From: an uncultured Lachnospiraceae bacterium
GTDB lineage: Bacteria; Bacillota; Clostridia; Lachnospirales; Lachnospiraceae
Length of the DNA stretch: 33,205 nucleotides
Direction: 5' to 3'
NCBI GenBank assembly: GCA_910586605.1
Contig: CAJUJR010000021.1
Coordinates: 1 to 33,205 of the forward strand
Shown here: positions 23,883 through 32,305 of the stretch, piece after piece
How positions within the stretch are numbered: position 1 is the first letter of the stretch
How the letters are laid out: every line of letters begins with the position of its first letter
The notes under the pieces: model-generated
The model's database searches: none
The model's input: the letters and a program-made list of their open reading frames with translations, nothing else
What the model was told of the DNA's origin: nothing
Translations under genes and position numbers: made by a program

Positions 23883-24898
23883 GCAAAATAAGTTTTTTGG
23901 GGGCGGGAAGCTGGGGGACGGCTCTTGCGGTTATGTTAGCCAAAAAAGGGCATCAGGTTACTTTATGGTCCAAAGTGGAAGCGGAGGTTTCCATGCTTTT
24001 AGAGAACAGGGAGCATAAAGAGCGCCTCCCAGGGGTAAAGCTTCCAGATTCTATTGTTATTACAAAGGATTTAGAAGAGGCATGTTCTAAGCAGGATTTG
24101 TTGGTATTTGCAGTTGCTTCGCCTTTTGTAAGGGGCGTGGCAAAGGAGGCGGCGTCGTTTATCCCGGCAGGGCAGAAAATTGTCAATGTGGCGAAAGGGA
24201 TCGAAGAGCAGTCGTTAGATACTCTGCGTGATATATTAGCGGAAGAGCTTCCACAGGCAGACATTTCTGTTTTGTCTGGCCCGAGCCATGCAGAGGAGGT
24301 TGCGATTGGAATGCCGACTACAGTTGTAGTGGGAAGCACCAGCAAGGCAACTGCTATCTTTATCCAAGAAATTTTTATGAATGATGTATTTCGGGTATAT
24401 ATCACTCCGGATATTATTGGAATTGAGCTTGGCGGTTCAGTCAAGAACGTAATTGCCCTGGCTGCGGGCGTTTGTGATGGGCTTGGATTTGGGGACAATA
24501 CAAAGGCAGCCTTGATTACCAGGGGGATTGCTGAAATTGGCCGTCTTGGGGCGGCTATGGGGGCAAAAACGGAAACGCTTGGCGGGCTTTCTGGGATTGG
24601 TGATTTAATTGTTACCTGTACCAGTAAACACAGCCGGAACCACAATGCCGGGTATTATATTGGGAAAGGGTACTCTGTAGAAGAGGCGCTTGCTAAAGTG
24701 AACCAGGTTGTAGAGGGTGTCCATTCTGCAAAAGCAGTTAGCCGCCTTGCACAAAAGTACCAGGTTTCTATGCCGATTGTTGAGCAGATTTGCAAGGTGC
24801 TTTTTGAAGGGGACAATGTAGATAACGCAATTAAAAACCTCCTGACGAGGGATAAGTGCATGGAATATCCAGACCTTGGCTGGATGGAAACAGATTGA
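23879..24898 (+). CDS. gpsA: Glycerol-3-phosphate dehydrogenase [NAD(P)+]
   Basis: A 339-residue cytoplasmic enzyme that reduces dihydroxyacetone phosphate to sn-glycerol 3-phosphate for phospholipid synthesis. The N-terminal Rossmann fold begins ISFLGAGSWGTALAVML. The catalytic Lys lies in GGSVKNVIALAAG, and SGPSHAEEV, GDLIVTCTSKHSRN and VVEGVHSAKAV are also family landmarks. The start overlaps the plsY stop in an ATGA, with AAAGGAGG about twenty bases upstream. Length is typical. Confidence 0.96.
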   Translation: MSKISFLGAGSWGTALAVMLAKKGHQVTLWSKVEAEVSMLLENREHKERLPGVKLPDSIVITKDLEEACSKQDLLVFAVASPFVRGVAKEAASFIPAGQKIVNVAKGIEEQSLDTLRDILAEELPQADISVLSGPSHAEEVAIGMPTTVVVGSTSKATAIFIQEIFMNDVFRVYITPDIIGIELGGSVKNVIALAAGVCDGLGFGDNTKAALITRGIAEIGRLGAAMGAKTETLGGLSGIGDLIVTCTSKHSRNHNAGYYIGKGYSVEEALAKVNQVVEGVHSAKAVSRLAQKYQVSMPIVEQICKVLFEGDNVDNAIKNLLTRDKCMEYPDLGWMETD

Positions 24899-24991
24899 AA
24901 TCAATGATGGTTAGCAACCAAAAATATGTATAATTAGAACAGGTACTGCATAATTAATAGACAAGACTTTTTATAAAGGTGTGGTTTAATA

Positions 24992-25372
24992 ATGGTTCGA
25001 TATGAAGAAGGGACAGAACATGCAGTCAGCCGTTCAGATAGGATTCTGGAGGCAAAATCTGCCTTCGGGCAGGAGGTAGGAAGATATGCAGGAGGGTACC
25101 ATCGGAATAGCCGTGTCCCTGCTGCTTATCCTGACAGGAAGGAAACGCTGCCTGATGGAGAAGAGAGGCATCACTTTGGCATGCTGCGCATGGTCATAGC
25201 AGGGATGCTTTTTTTCATTCTTGTTACAGCGTTTCATTTTCAGGTGTCTTACTATGGGTTTAACAAAGAAAGCGTGAAGAAGGCGCTTGCAGATGAAACC
25301 CACTGGAACAGCTTGGTAGAGCAGGCAGAACAGGTAATGAATACATTTAAAAGTGATATGGAGAAAAAATGA
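24992..25372 (+). CDS. Single-span membrane protein of unknown function
   Basis: A 126-residue protein that I do not recognise. The first 60 residues are hydrophilic and charged; one membrane segment spans about 65-86 (MLRMVIAGMLFFILVTAFHF); the last 40 residues are charged and look helical, probably outside the cell. The stop codon overlaps the next start in an ATGA, so it is likely translated with the radical SAM gene. An AAGGTG precedes the start. The 93 bases between gpsA and this gene contain a TATAAT (24929-24934) without a convincing -35 element. Confidence 0.75.
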   Translation: MVRYEEGTEHAVSRSDRILEAKSAFGQEVGRYAGGYHRNSRVPAAYPDRKETLPDGEERHHFGMLRMVIAGMLFFILVTAFHFQVSYYGFNKESVKKALADETHWNSLVEQAEQVMNTFKSDMEKK

Positions 25373-27249
25373 GAAAACTGGCATTAAGTGATGAAATACT
25401 GTTGTCCATTGAAAAACCGGCGCGTTATATTGGCGGTGAAATCAATATGGTAAAAAAGGAGCCATCAGAAGTTGAAATCCGTTTCTGCATGTGTTTTCCG
25501 GATGTTTATGAAATTGGGATGTCCCATTTGGGAATCCAGATTTTATATGATATGTTTAACTGCCGTAGAGATACCTATTGTGAGAGGGTTTATTCTCCAT
25601 GGGTAGATCTGGATTCCATCTTGCGGGAACAGAATATTCCGCTGTTTGCGCTGGAAAGCCAGCAGCCGGTAAAAGACTTTGATTTCTTAGGCATTACGCT
25701 GCAATATGAAATGTGCTATACAAATGTTTTGCAGATATTGGATTTGTCACAAATTCCACTGAAAGCAGCGGACAGGACAAAAGAACATCCATTTGTGATT
25801 GGGGGCGGCCCTTGTGCATATAACCCGGAGCCGCTTGCCGATTTTTTTGATATTTTTTATATCGGGGAAGGGGAAACTGTCTACAATGAACTTCTGGATG
25901 TCTATAAAGAGTGGAAAAAGGAGGGTGGATCCCGAAATGATTTTTTAAAAAAAGCAGCGCAGATAGAAGGGATGTATATCCCAGAGTTTTACCATGTTTC
26001 TTACCTTGAGGATGGGACAATACAGGATTTTGCCCCTGTTGTAAAAGAGGCTCCAAAGAAAGTCTTAAAGCAGGTGGAACGGGATATGTCTGAAACGTAT
26101 TACCCGGAAAAACCGCTTGTCCCATATATTAAAGTGACGCAGGACAGGGTGGTGCTGGAAATCCAGAGGGGATGTATCCGCGGCTGCCGCTTTTGCCAGG
26201 CAGGGATGCTGTACCGCCCAATCCGGCCAAGAAGCCTGGAATTTTTAAAGCAGAGGGCAGAGTCAATGCTAAAGGCGACCGGCCATGACGAGATTTCTTT
26301 AAGTTCGCTTAGTTCTAGTGATTACCGGGAGCTTCCGGAGCTTGTATATTGGCTGATTGAAAATTTTCAGGAAAAAGGGGTTAATATTTCCCTTCCATCG
26401 CTTCGGATTGATGCGTTTGCACTGGATGTTATGTCGAAAATCCAGGATATCAGGAAAAGCAGCCTGACATTTGCACCAGAGGCAGGCTCCCAGCGTATGC
26501 GCAACGTTATTAATAAAGGGCTGACAGAGGAAGTGATTTTAAAAGGGGCAAAAGACGCTTTTTTAGGCGGCTGGAACCGTGTAAAACTTTATTTTATGTT
26601 GGGGCTTCCAGGGGAAACAAAAGAAGATATTGCACAAATTGCTGTTTTGTCTGATAAAATTGCTAGGGAATATTATGAAGTACCGAAAGAGCAGAGGAAT
26701 GGAAGGGTAAATATCGTTACAAGCACTTCTATTTTCGTGCCAAAGCCATTTACGCCATTTCAGTGGACGCCAATGGTTTCTAAAGAAGAGGCGCAGGAAA
26801 GGCGTTTCTTTTTGCTAGATGAGATAAAGGCACAGTTAAATGCAAAGAGCATTAAATATAACTGCCACGATGCAGATGTTTCAGAGCTGGAGGGGGTTTT
26901 TGCAAGAGGGGACAGAAGGCTTTGCGATGTGATTTTACAGGCATACCAAAGCGGCTGTATCTATGACGCATGGTCAGAACATTTCCAGTATGGTAAATGG
27001 GTACAAGCTTTTTCGGACCATCAGCTTACAATGGATTTTTATATTAAAAGGGAACGCAGGGAAGAAGAAATCTTCCCGTGGGATTTTATTGATATTGGGG
27101 TATCAAAAGAATTTTTATTGAAGGAATACCATCAGGCAAAAAAGGAGCAGGTAACGTCTAACTGCCGTGCAGGCTGCGCCGGCTGTGGCGCGGTAAAATT
27201 TGGGTGCGGCGTCTGTATGGAGACAAGAGAAGGGGGGATGGAAGCATGA
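25369..27249 (+). CDS. Radical SAM protein with B12-binding-like domain, TIGR03960 type
   Basis: A 626-residue protein. The N-terminal 200 residues contain a B12-binding-like fold (CFPDVYEIGMSHLGIQILYD, GGGPCAYNPEPLADFFD). A radical SAM domain follows, with the [4Fe-4S]-binding CIRGCRFC around residues 269-276. A Cys-rich tail, NCRAGCAGCGAVKFGCGVC, ends the protein and may bind another cluster. Its reaction is not established. It forms an ATGA overlap with the genes on both sides, and the pairing with the TIGR03936-type gene is conserved in Clostridia by family knowledge. Confidence 0.92.
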   Translation: MRKLALSDEILLSIEKPARYIGGEINMVKKEPSEVEIRFCMCFPDVYEIGMSHLGIQILYDMFNCRRDTYCERVYSPWVDLDSILREQNIPLFALESQQPVKDFDFLGITLQYEMCYTNVLQILDLSQIPLKAADRTKEHPFVIGGGPCAYNPEPLADFFDIFYIGEGETVYNELLDVYKEWKKEGGSRNDFLKKAAQIEGMYIPEFYHVSYLEDGTIQDFAPVVKEAPKKVLKQVERDMSETYYPEKPLVPYIKVTQDRVVLEIQRGCIRGCRFCQAGMLYRPIRPRSLEFLKQRAESMLKATGHDEISLSSLSSSDYRELPELVYWLIENFQEKGVNISLPSLRIDAFALDVMSKIQDIRKSSLTFAPEAGSQRMRNVINKGLTEEVILKGAKDAFLGGWNRVKLYFMLGLPGETKEDIAQIAVLSDKIAREYYEVPKEQRNGRVNIVTSTSIFVPKPFTPFQWTPMVSKEEAQERRFFLLDEIKAQLNAKSIKYNCHDADVSELEGVFARGDRRLCDVILQAYQSGCIYDAWSEHFQYGKWVQAFSDHQLTMDFYIKRERREEEIFPWDFIDIGVSKEFLLKEYHQAKKEQVTSNCRAGCAGCGAVKFGCGVCMETREGGMEA

Positions 27250-28067
27250 AGGCAAGGCTGAAATTTTCAAAAACAGGCTCCATGCGCTTTATCGGCCATC
27301 TGGATGTAATGCGTTATTTCCAGAAAGCGTTCCGCAGGGCAGGGATCGCAGTTAGTTACAGCCAAGGGTATTCCCCCCACCAGCTTATGTCGTTTGCTTC
27401 CCCGTTAGGGATTGGGTTAAGCAGCGATGCGGAATACCTGGATGTTGTACTGGAAGATGAAAAGCAGGCAGAGGATTTTCTTTTGCGGATTAACCAGGTG
27501 ATGAATGAAGAGATTACCGTAAAGGATTTTACAATTTTGGAGGAAGAGGCGAAAAGTTCTATGGCAGTGCTTGCCGCCTGTGATTACTTGATTGCCGTTA
27601 AAAAAGGGGGAGAAAGCTTCTTAACAGAGCAAAGGAAGCGGGAAATAGCCCTTAGGCGGTTTGCTGCAAGGGATTCGGTAGAAATTGTAAAAAAGACGAA
27701 GCGATCAGAAAAGTTAGTGGATATACGGGAAAATATTTATCTGCTAGCAGACAGCAGGGAGGCTTTGGAAGAATTTACCGGGATTACTTATGGAAATCTG
27801 TCCCTTGATTTGGCAGAATATACGCCAGTCCTTTACTGCCAGCTTACTGCAGGGAGTGTTGTAAATATTAAGCCGAAACTTGTCTTGGAAGCGCTTAGCA
27901 GCCAGGAAGGGGAGAAATATAATGGGTTTTCTTACCAAATCCACAGGCTGGAGATGTATGGGGACAGGACGGCGAAAAAAGGGGAAGTGCATACCCTTTA
28001 TGGAGAAGTGCCTTGTTCCCTAATGCCGCTTTCAGAATTTGGGAGAAGAGAGGAAGTGCAGGAATGA
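27246..28067 (+). CDS. TIGR03936/DUF2344 radical SAM-associated protein
   Basis: A 273-residue protein beginning MKARLKFSKTGSMRFIGHLD, with GIAVSYSQGYSPHQLMSFASPLGIGLSS, both typical of DUF2344. It has no Cys motif of its own and is thought to partner the adjacent radical SAM protein, with which it is fused in some bacteria. The biochemical role is unknown; an RNA- or ribosome-linked job has been suspected because an RNase gene usually follows, as here. The start overlaps the preceding stop in an ATGA. Confidence 0.9.
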   Translation: MKARLKFSKTGSMRFIGHLDVMRYFQKAFRRAGIAVSYSQGYSPHQLMSFASPLGIGLSSDAEYLDVVLEDEKQAEDFLLRINQVMNEEITVKDFTILEEEAKSSMAVLAACDYLIAVKKGGESFLTEQRKREIALRRFAARDSVEIVKKTKRSEKLVDIRENIYLLADSREALEEFTGITYGNLSLDLAEYTPVLYCQLTAGSVVNIKPKLVLEALSSQEGEKYNGFSYQIHRLEMYGDRTAKKGEVHTLYGEVPCSLMPLSEFGRREEVQE

Positions 28068-29281
28068 TGCAGCTTTTGGTTACAAAGCAGGAGGGCAGGA
28101 TTATAAGCGCCTGGTCAGAAGAAGGAAGAATCTGCCAGATTCAGGCTGAAGAAGAAGGCCAAGCAGGGCTTCTTGGGAATATCTATGTAGGGAAGGTATG
28201 TAATATTGTTAAAAATATTAATGCCGCTTTTGTAGAATTCCAAAAGGGGCAGATGGGATACCTTGCTTTACAGCCTTTTTCGTGCCCAATCTGCACAGAC
28301 AGCGTGGTTCACCCCAAAGGCCGTATTTTGGTTGGGGATGAAATTCTGGTACAGGTGAAAAAAGAGGCAGTAAAAACAAAGCCGCCAACGCTTTCTGGCG
28401 TTTTGGAATTTTCTGGGAAATATGTTGTGCTTTTAGCTGGAAGCCGCCAAATCAGCGTTTCCCACAAAATAAAGGACAAGCAGGTAAGAAGCCATTTGCG
28501 GGAGTTTTTAGGGAAACATTCCGAGGCAGGTGAATTTGGGCTGCTTGCCCGGACAAATTGTGCCCAAGCTTCTAAAGAAGAGATTTTAGGAGAAATCCAG
28601 GATTTGAAAGAAAAATACCAGAAGCTTGTGGGATATGGCCGCCATAAAACAAAATTTTCCTGCCTATACCAGTCTCCTGCCGCATGGCTTTTAAGCATGC
28701 GGGATTTGTATCAGGACAAGTCCTGTAGCGTAATAACAGATTCTGTGGAGATTTATCAAACGGCTGAGGCGTATTTGAAAGGAAATGGCTGGGAAAACCA
28801 GGTTTCCCTTTCTATGTGGGATAATGGGAATGGGAAAATGGATGCGGTTTTTGATATTTCTAAAAGTCTGAAAAAGGCATTGCAGGAAAAAGTATGGCTG
28901 AAAAATGGCGCTTATATTATAATCCAGCCAACAGAAGCGCTTGTTTCAGTGGATGTAAATACAGGTAAGGCTGTTTCAAAGAAAAAAGATGTGCAAAAGA
29001 CGTTTCTGAAAGTAAATCTAGAAGCGGCAAAAGAAATTGCTTTCCAGCTCCGCCTGAGGAATTTATCAGGGATGATTTTGGTGGATTTTATAGACATGGT
29101 TTCGGATGAGGACAATAAAACACTTTTAGAAGTGTTTCGGGAAGCGCTCGCTAAAGATCCTGTCCCGGCAAATGTAGTAGATATGACAAAGCTTGGGCTT
29201 GTTGAAGTGACAAGGAAAAAGGTGCGGAAACCACTTTATGAGCAAGTAAATCTGAAGCAGCAGGCAATTGGTTTTGATTAG
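28064..29281 (+). CDS. rng: Ribonuclease E/G family endoribonuclease
   Basis: A 405-residue endonuclease related to RNase G, expected to process or decay RNA from 5'-monophosphate ends. An S1-like RNA-binding segment lies near the N terminus (GLLGNIYVGKVCNIVKNINAAFVEF). The catalytic acidic residues are in VSVDVNTGK and MILVDFIDM. After the conserved LGLVEVTRKKVRKPLYEQ the protein stops within about a dozen residues, so the CPxC zinc-link and dimer region of longer RNase E/G proteins is missing. ATG 28064 overlaps the previous stop in an ATGA; 28067 is also possible. A fold-back repeat begins five bases after the stop. Confidence 0.88.
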   Translation: MMQLLVTKQEGRIISAWSEEGRICQIQAEEEGQAGLLGNIYVGKVCNIVKNINAAFVEFQKGQMGYLALQPFSCPICTDSVVHPKGRILVGDEILVQVKKEAVKTKPPTLSGVLEFSGKYVVLLAGSRQISVSHKIKDKQVRSHLREFLGKHSEAGEFGLLARTNCAQASKEEILGEIQDLKEKYQKLVGYGRHKTKFSCLYQSPAAWLLSMRDLYQDKSCSVITDSVEIYQTAEAYLKGNGWENQVSLSMWDNGNGKMDAVFDISKSLKKALQEKVWLKNGAYIIIQPTEALVSVDVNTGKAVSKKKDVQKTFLKVNLEAAKEIAFQLRLRNLSGMILVDFIDMVSDEDNKTLLEVFREALAKDPVPANVVDMTKLGLVEVTRKKVRKPLYEQVNLKQQAIGFD

Positions 29282-29285
29282 ATGG

Positions 29286-29448
29286 CTAGTGCTCCGTCCG
29301 GCTAGAAATTAGAGTATTGAACCACCTGTTCCGCACCACTGCGTCGTTAAAATTTCTAGCCGATGCCCGCATCGCCGTCGAAATTTTGCCTAGCACTGGC
29401 ACAAAACATGCAGCCCATACTCTAATTTCTAACTGGATGGAGCACTAG
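29286..29448. repeat. Fold-back element A, about 163 bp
   Basis: The outer 32 bases (29286-29317) match the reverse complement of 29417-29448 at 29 positions. The centre at 29361-29374 is a perfect CGATGC/GCATCG stem, flanked by AAAATTTC/GAAATTTT, so the element is palindromic from end to end. There is no open reading frame. The outermost bases can be read as TA plus GTGCTCC, consistent with a TA target duplication as in IS630/Tc1-type miniature elements; that assignment is a hypothesis. It separates rng from the alcohol dehydrogenase gene. Confidence 0.85.
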
Positions 29449-29465
29449 TGCGTGTTTGAAAATTG
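29445..29465 (+). repeat. Second copy of the GCGTGTTTGAAAATTG motif
   Basis: Twenty of 21 bases match the reverse complement of 8260-8280. The motif abuts and slightly overlaps the right end of fold-back element A. Confidence 0.7.
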
Positions 29466-29515
29466 GTTTTTACTTATGTTAGGGAAAAGCAGAAACACTT
29501 AAAATGGAGGTACCT

Positions 29516-30613
29516 ATGAATTTTTATATGCCAACGATGGTTTATCAGGAAAATGACGCAGTAAAAAATCACAGTGGACAGATGGCAGGTTATGGGAAAA
29601 AAGCGATGGTTGTAACAGGGAAACATTCTTCAAAGCAAAATGGGGCTTTGCAGGATGTTATTGACGGCTTGGAAAAATACCATACAGCTTATATTGTCTA
29701 TGACAGGATTACAGAGAACCCAACGGTAGACGCTATAATGGAGGCGGCGGCATTTGGGCAGCAGGAGGGGGCTGATTTTGTAATTGGCATCGGTGGCGGT
29801 TCCCCATTAGATGCCGCAAAGGCGATTGCCTTAGTAATCCAGAACCGTGACAGTTCAAAAGAAGTGCTTTACCAGGATATTTCCCTGCGCCATCTGCCAG
29901 TTGTGGCAGTACCGACAACCTGTGGGACAGGTTCAGAAGTAACGCCTTATGCAGTTTTGACAAGGGAGGATTTGCAGACAAAGCAGAGTATCAGCCATTT
30001 GATTTTCCCAGAGCTGGCACTTGTGGATGGAAAATATCTGAAAAATGCACCGCTTACTGTAATTACCAATACAGCGGTTGATGCGCTTGGCCATATGCTG
30101 GAAAGCTATTTCCATACAAAAGCTACTGATTACAGCCGTATGCTCTGCCAATATGCAATGGAAGCCTGGGGGATGGCGTCTGGCATCCTGTTTGGGATGG
30201 AACCTGGAGAAGAGGATTATGGCAGGCTAATGTTTGCCTCAAGCCTTGCTGGAATGGCAATTTCCCATACCAGTACAGGGCTTCCGCATGGGTTGAGTTA
30301 TTATTTGACTTACCATAAAGCAGTCCCACATGGGAAGGCAGTTGGGCTTTTCCTTCCGGGATATCTGTCTGTATTGCCAGAGGAATATGAGCCACAGGTA
30401 ATTATGGCGCTTAGGACGCTTGGTTTTGGGAGCATAGAGCAGTTTTCTGGCTTTATACGGGAAGTGCTTGGGACGCTTGGGCTGACAGAACAGGAAGAAC
30501 AGGAAATGGTGGAAGGGATTGCGAAAAACCAGAAAAAACTGGACGCTGTGCCTTTTGCCATAACAAAAGAACAGATATACCAGATGTGCAGTATCGTAAG
30601 AATGGAGAGTTAA
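29516..30613 (+). CDS. Iron-containing alcohol dehydrogenase
   Basis: A 365-residue group III NAD(P)-dependent dehydrogenase for alcohols, diols or aldehydes. The cofactor-binding GIGGGSPLDAAKA and VPTTCGTGSEVTPYAV are present. The metal ligands are visible as an Asp and a His in VDALGHMLESY, and two His in PHGLSYYLTYHKAVPHGKAVG, matching the family signature. The start is ATG 29516, after GGAGG (29506-29510); ATG 29504 overlaps that site. The substrate is unknown; mixed-acid fermentation fits the organism type. The nucleoid-associated gene follows after four bases. Confidence 0.93.
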   Translation: MNFYMPTMVYQENDAVKNHSGQMAGYGKKAMVVTGKHSSKQNGALQDVIDGLEKYHTAYIVYDRITENPTVDAIMEAAAFGQQEGADFVIGIGGGSPLDAAKAIALVIQNRDSSKEVLYQDISLRHLPVVAVPTTCGTGSEVTPYAVLTREDLQTKQSISHLIFPELALVDGKYLKNAPLTVITNTAVDALGHMLESYFHTKATDYSRMLCQYAMEAWGMASGILFGMEPGEEDYGRLMFASSLAGMAISHTSTGLPHGLSYYLTYHKAVPHGKAVGLFLPGYLSVLPEEYEPQVIMALRTLGFGSIEQFSGFIREVLGTLGLTEQEEQEMVEGIAKNQKKLDAVPFAITKEQIYQMCSIVRMES

Positions 30614-30617
30614 GAAT

Positions 30618-31631
30618 ATGCAGCAGGATGAAATTATAATCCGCAGGGCAATTGTACATATTATGGATGGGGAGCTTGGCTATCCTGTCTGTTCAGAAGA
30701 AGAACTAGAATTATCCCCTGGCCTCAATGATTTTTTCAGGGGGCTTATCTATAAGCTGCTATCAGGGGATGATTTGAAAAAGTGTTATTTTTCAGAAGAA
30801 GAGCCTTCGGAAGTCTATGAAATTGTAAAAACTTTTGAGGAAGATAAGCTTGCCAAAGCCAGTAAGCAGCTTGCCCAGAATTTATATGCTATTATGAATG
30901 CCAATCTGGCAATTCCATCCGGGGATTTTGCAGTTGTCAGCTTCCAAGCATGCAGCGTTATGTATCTGGCGTTGCTAAAAATGAATTATAAAGAAAGCTT
31001 TGTCCATATAACGCAGGAAGGGGAAAATGGCAATGTAAACCAGATTATCTGTTATCAGTCGACACTTCCTGCTATAGGGGCAAAACTTTCGGAAGCGGTG
31101 ATTATTAACCTGTCTGATTATAGTGTACAGATTGTCGAAAAGAAGTATGATATCAATGGCACTAAAGTAAATTATTTGTCAGAGCTGTATTTAAAATGCA
31201 AGGCAGGCATGTCTTCTAAAACAAAGCTTGCCATTGTGACAAGGGCAGTGGAGCAGGTAAACCAGAAACATTTTTCAGAAGAACCCGTCCGCCAGATGGA
31301 GGCAAAGAGCATCCTGAAAAGAGAGATAGAAGATACTGGTTCAATTAATGTAGGGAAAATTAGTGAAAAAATTTATGGGAATGCGCCTGAAATAAAGGAA
31401 GAGTTTGATGCAAAAATGGAAAAATACCATATGGAAAAGGCTGAAGTAGCCCCACAAAATGAAGCAACAACGAAAAAATTTGAAAAGCAGTATTTAAAGA
31501 CTGATACTGGGATTGAAATTAATATTCCGATGGAACAGTATCAGGATGCCAACCAGGTGGAATTTCTGACAAACCCAGATGGGACGATTTCTGTCCTGAT
31601 TAAAAATATTAATAAGATTTCGACAAGGTAG
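30618..31631 (+). CDS. 37-kDa nucleoid-associated protein family (NdpA/YejK-like)
   Basis: A 337-residue cytoplasmic protein resembling the nucleoid-associated PF04245 family, with features such as IIIRRAIVHIMD at the start, DFFRGLIYKLL, LAIPSGDFAVV and YLSELYLKCKAGMSSKTKL. Members bind DNA in Escherichia coli, where the role is still poorly defined. The Lys/Glu-rich C-terminal half and TDTGIEINIPMEQYQD segment complete a normal length. It lies four bases after the alcohol dehydrogenase gene and has GGAGAG upstream, so the pair is co-transcribed. Confidence 0.85.
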   Translation: MQQDEIIIRRAIVHIMDGELGYPVCSEEELELSPGLNDFFRGLIYKLLSGDDLKKCYFSEEEPSEVYEIVKTFEEDKLAKASKQLAQNLYAIMNANLAIPSGDFAVVSFQACSVMYLALLKMNYKESFVHITQEGENGNVNQIICYQSTLPAIGAKLSEAVIINLSDYSVQIVEKKYDINGTKVNYLSELYLKCKAGMSSKTKLAIVTRAVEQVNQKHFSEEPVRQMEAKSILKREIEDTGSINVGKISEKIYGNAPEIKEEFDAKMEKYHMEKAEVAPQNEATTKKFEKQYLKTDTGIEINIPMEQYQDANQVEFLTNPDGTISVLIKNINKISTR

Positions 31632-31669
31632 GGCTGTAAAATGTTTAAAAAGGCAATAGGAGGGAAGAG

Positions 31670-31996
31670 ATGTTTCGGTTATGGGCTAAGGAATGGAAAG
31701 AAAACCGGATGGTAAAAGATATAACGATTTGTGACAGTGCGCCTCCAGAAGAAAAGAACCGCACGAAAAAAGTTTTTGATGCTTTAGAAGAGGCGTGCTA
31801 TACGTTTGATTTGGCAAAGCCAATTTGGCTGGATGTTAATATTGAGGAGTTTAAACGGATAGATAAAACAAGGTTTTCAAAAGATAACTTTATAGAGGAA
31901 ATTTCATTTGATTACCTCGAAATCCAGGTAATCGAAGAGGATGATTTCTTTTCAGGAGGGTCAAATACCCCGCCCCCTCTGGGACGAACTTGCTAA
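31670..31996 (+). CDS. Small conserved-looking acidic protein of unknown function
   Basis: A 108-residue soluble protein without a known domain: an N-terminal basic/aromatic stretch MFRLWAKEWKENRMVKD, then FDALEEACYTFDLAKPIWLD and the acidic SFDYLEIQVIEEDDFF. I believe similar proteins occur in other Lachnospiraceae and usually end near VIEED; if so, the Gly/Pro-rich tail SGGSNTPPPLGRTC is an addition. GGAGGG precedes the ATG. Fold-back element B starts 15 bases after the stop. Confidence 0.75.
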   Translation: MFRLWAKEWKENRMVKDITICDSAPPEEKNRTKKVFDALEEACYTFDLAKPIWLDVNIEEFKRIDKTRFSKDNFIEEISFDYLEIQVIEEDDFFSGGSNTPPPLGRTC

Positions 31997-32010
31997 AGAG
32001 AAAAATGTAC

Positions 32011-32171
32011 TATTACTCTGGCGATTAAATATCGATGAATTTTACGTAGAATAAATTTTCATCTGCAAGGCGGAAGAATGAGTTGTAGCGAGTGCTACAA
32101 CGATTGATAACAACGCGGCAGATGGAAATTTAAGCAAGTAAAAACGTCGATATTTAACCGCCGGAGTAATA
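32011..32171. repeat. Fold-back element B, 161 bp
   Basis: The outer 25 bases (32011-32035) match the reverse complement of 32147-32171 at 23 positions. Arms continue inward with gaps (ATCTGC/GCAGAT), and the exact centre is a perfect GTTGTAGC-GAGT-GCTACAAC hairpin (32082-32101). No protein is encoded. Like element A it can be read as TA followed by a short inverted end (TTACTC...GAGTAA) and TA. It fills most of the 309-base gap between 31996 and 32306, the rest being a terminator and a short leader. Confidence 0.85.
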
Positions 32172-32188
32172 AATGGGAAATAGCAAAG

Positions 32189-32231
32189 AAGAGCCGACAG
32201 AAACCAGACAATGGAATCTGAGGCTCTTTTC
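32189..32231 (+). terminator. Probable terminator before the glycerate kinase gene
   Basis: AAGAGCC (32189-32195) pairs with GGCTCTT (32222-32228), extended by CAGA/TCTG across a two-to-one internal loop, with a T run ending the hairpin. The loop is long. Confidence 0.55.
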
Positions 32232-32305
32232 AATTTTAAATGATTTTAGGTGTTTTAGGAATCACGACTATTAAACAAGTTAAAAAAGAAAGATTGTGGA
32301 GTGTT

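Noticed and set aside
23953..24645. Open minus-strand frame of 230 codons
   Set aside because: It mirrors gpsA and has no recognisable motif or credible start site.
29286..32171. The two fold-back elements and hairpins as a CRISPR array
   Set aside because: There is no regular repeat-spacer pattern and no cas gene; each palindrome is single and unlike the other in its interior.
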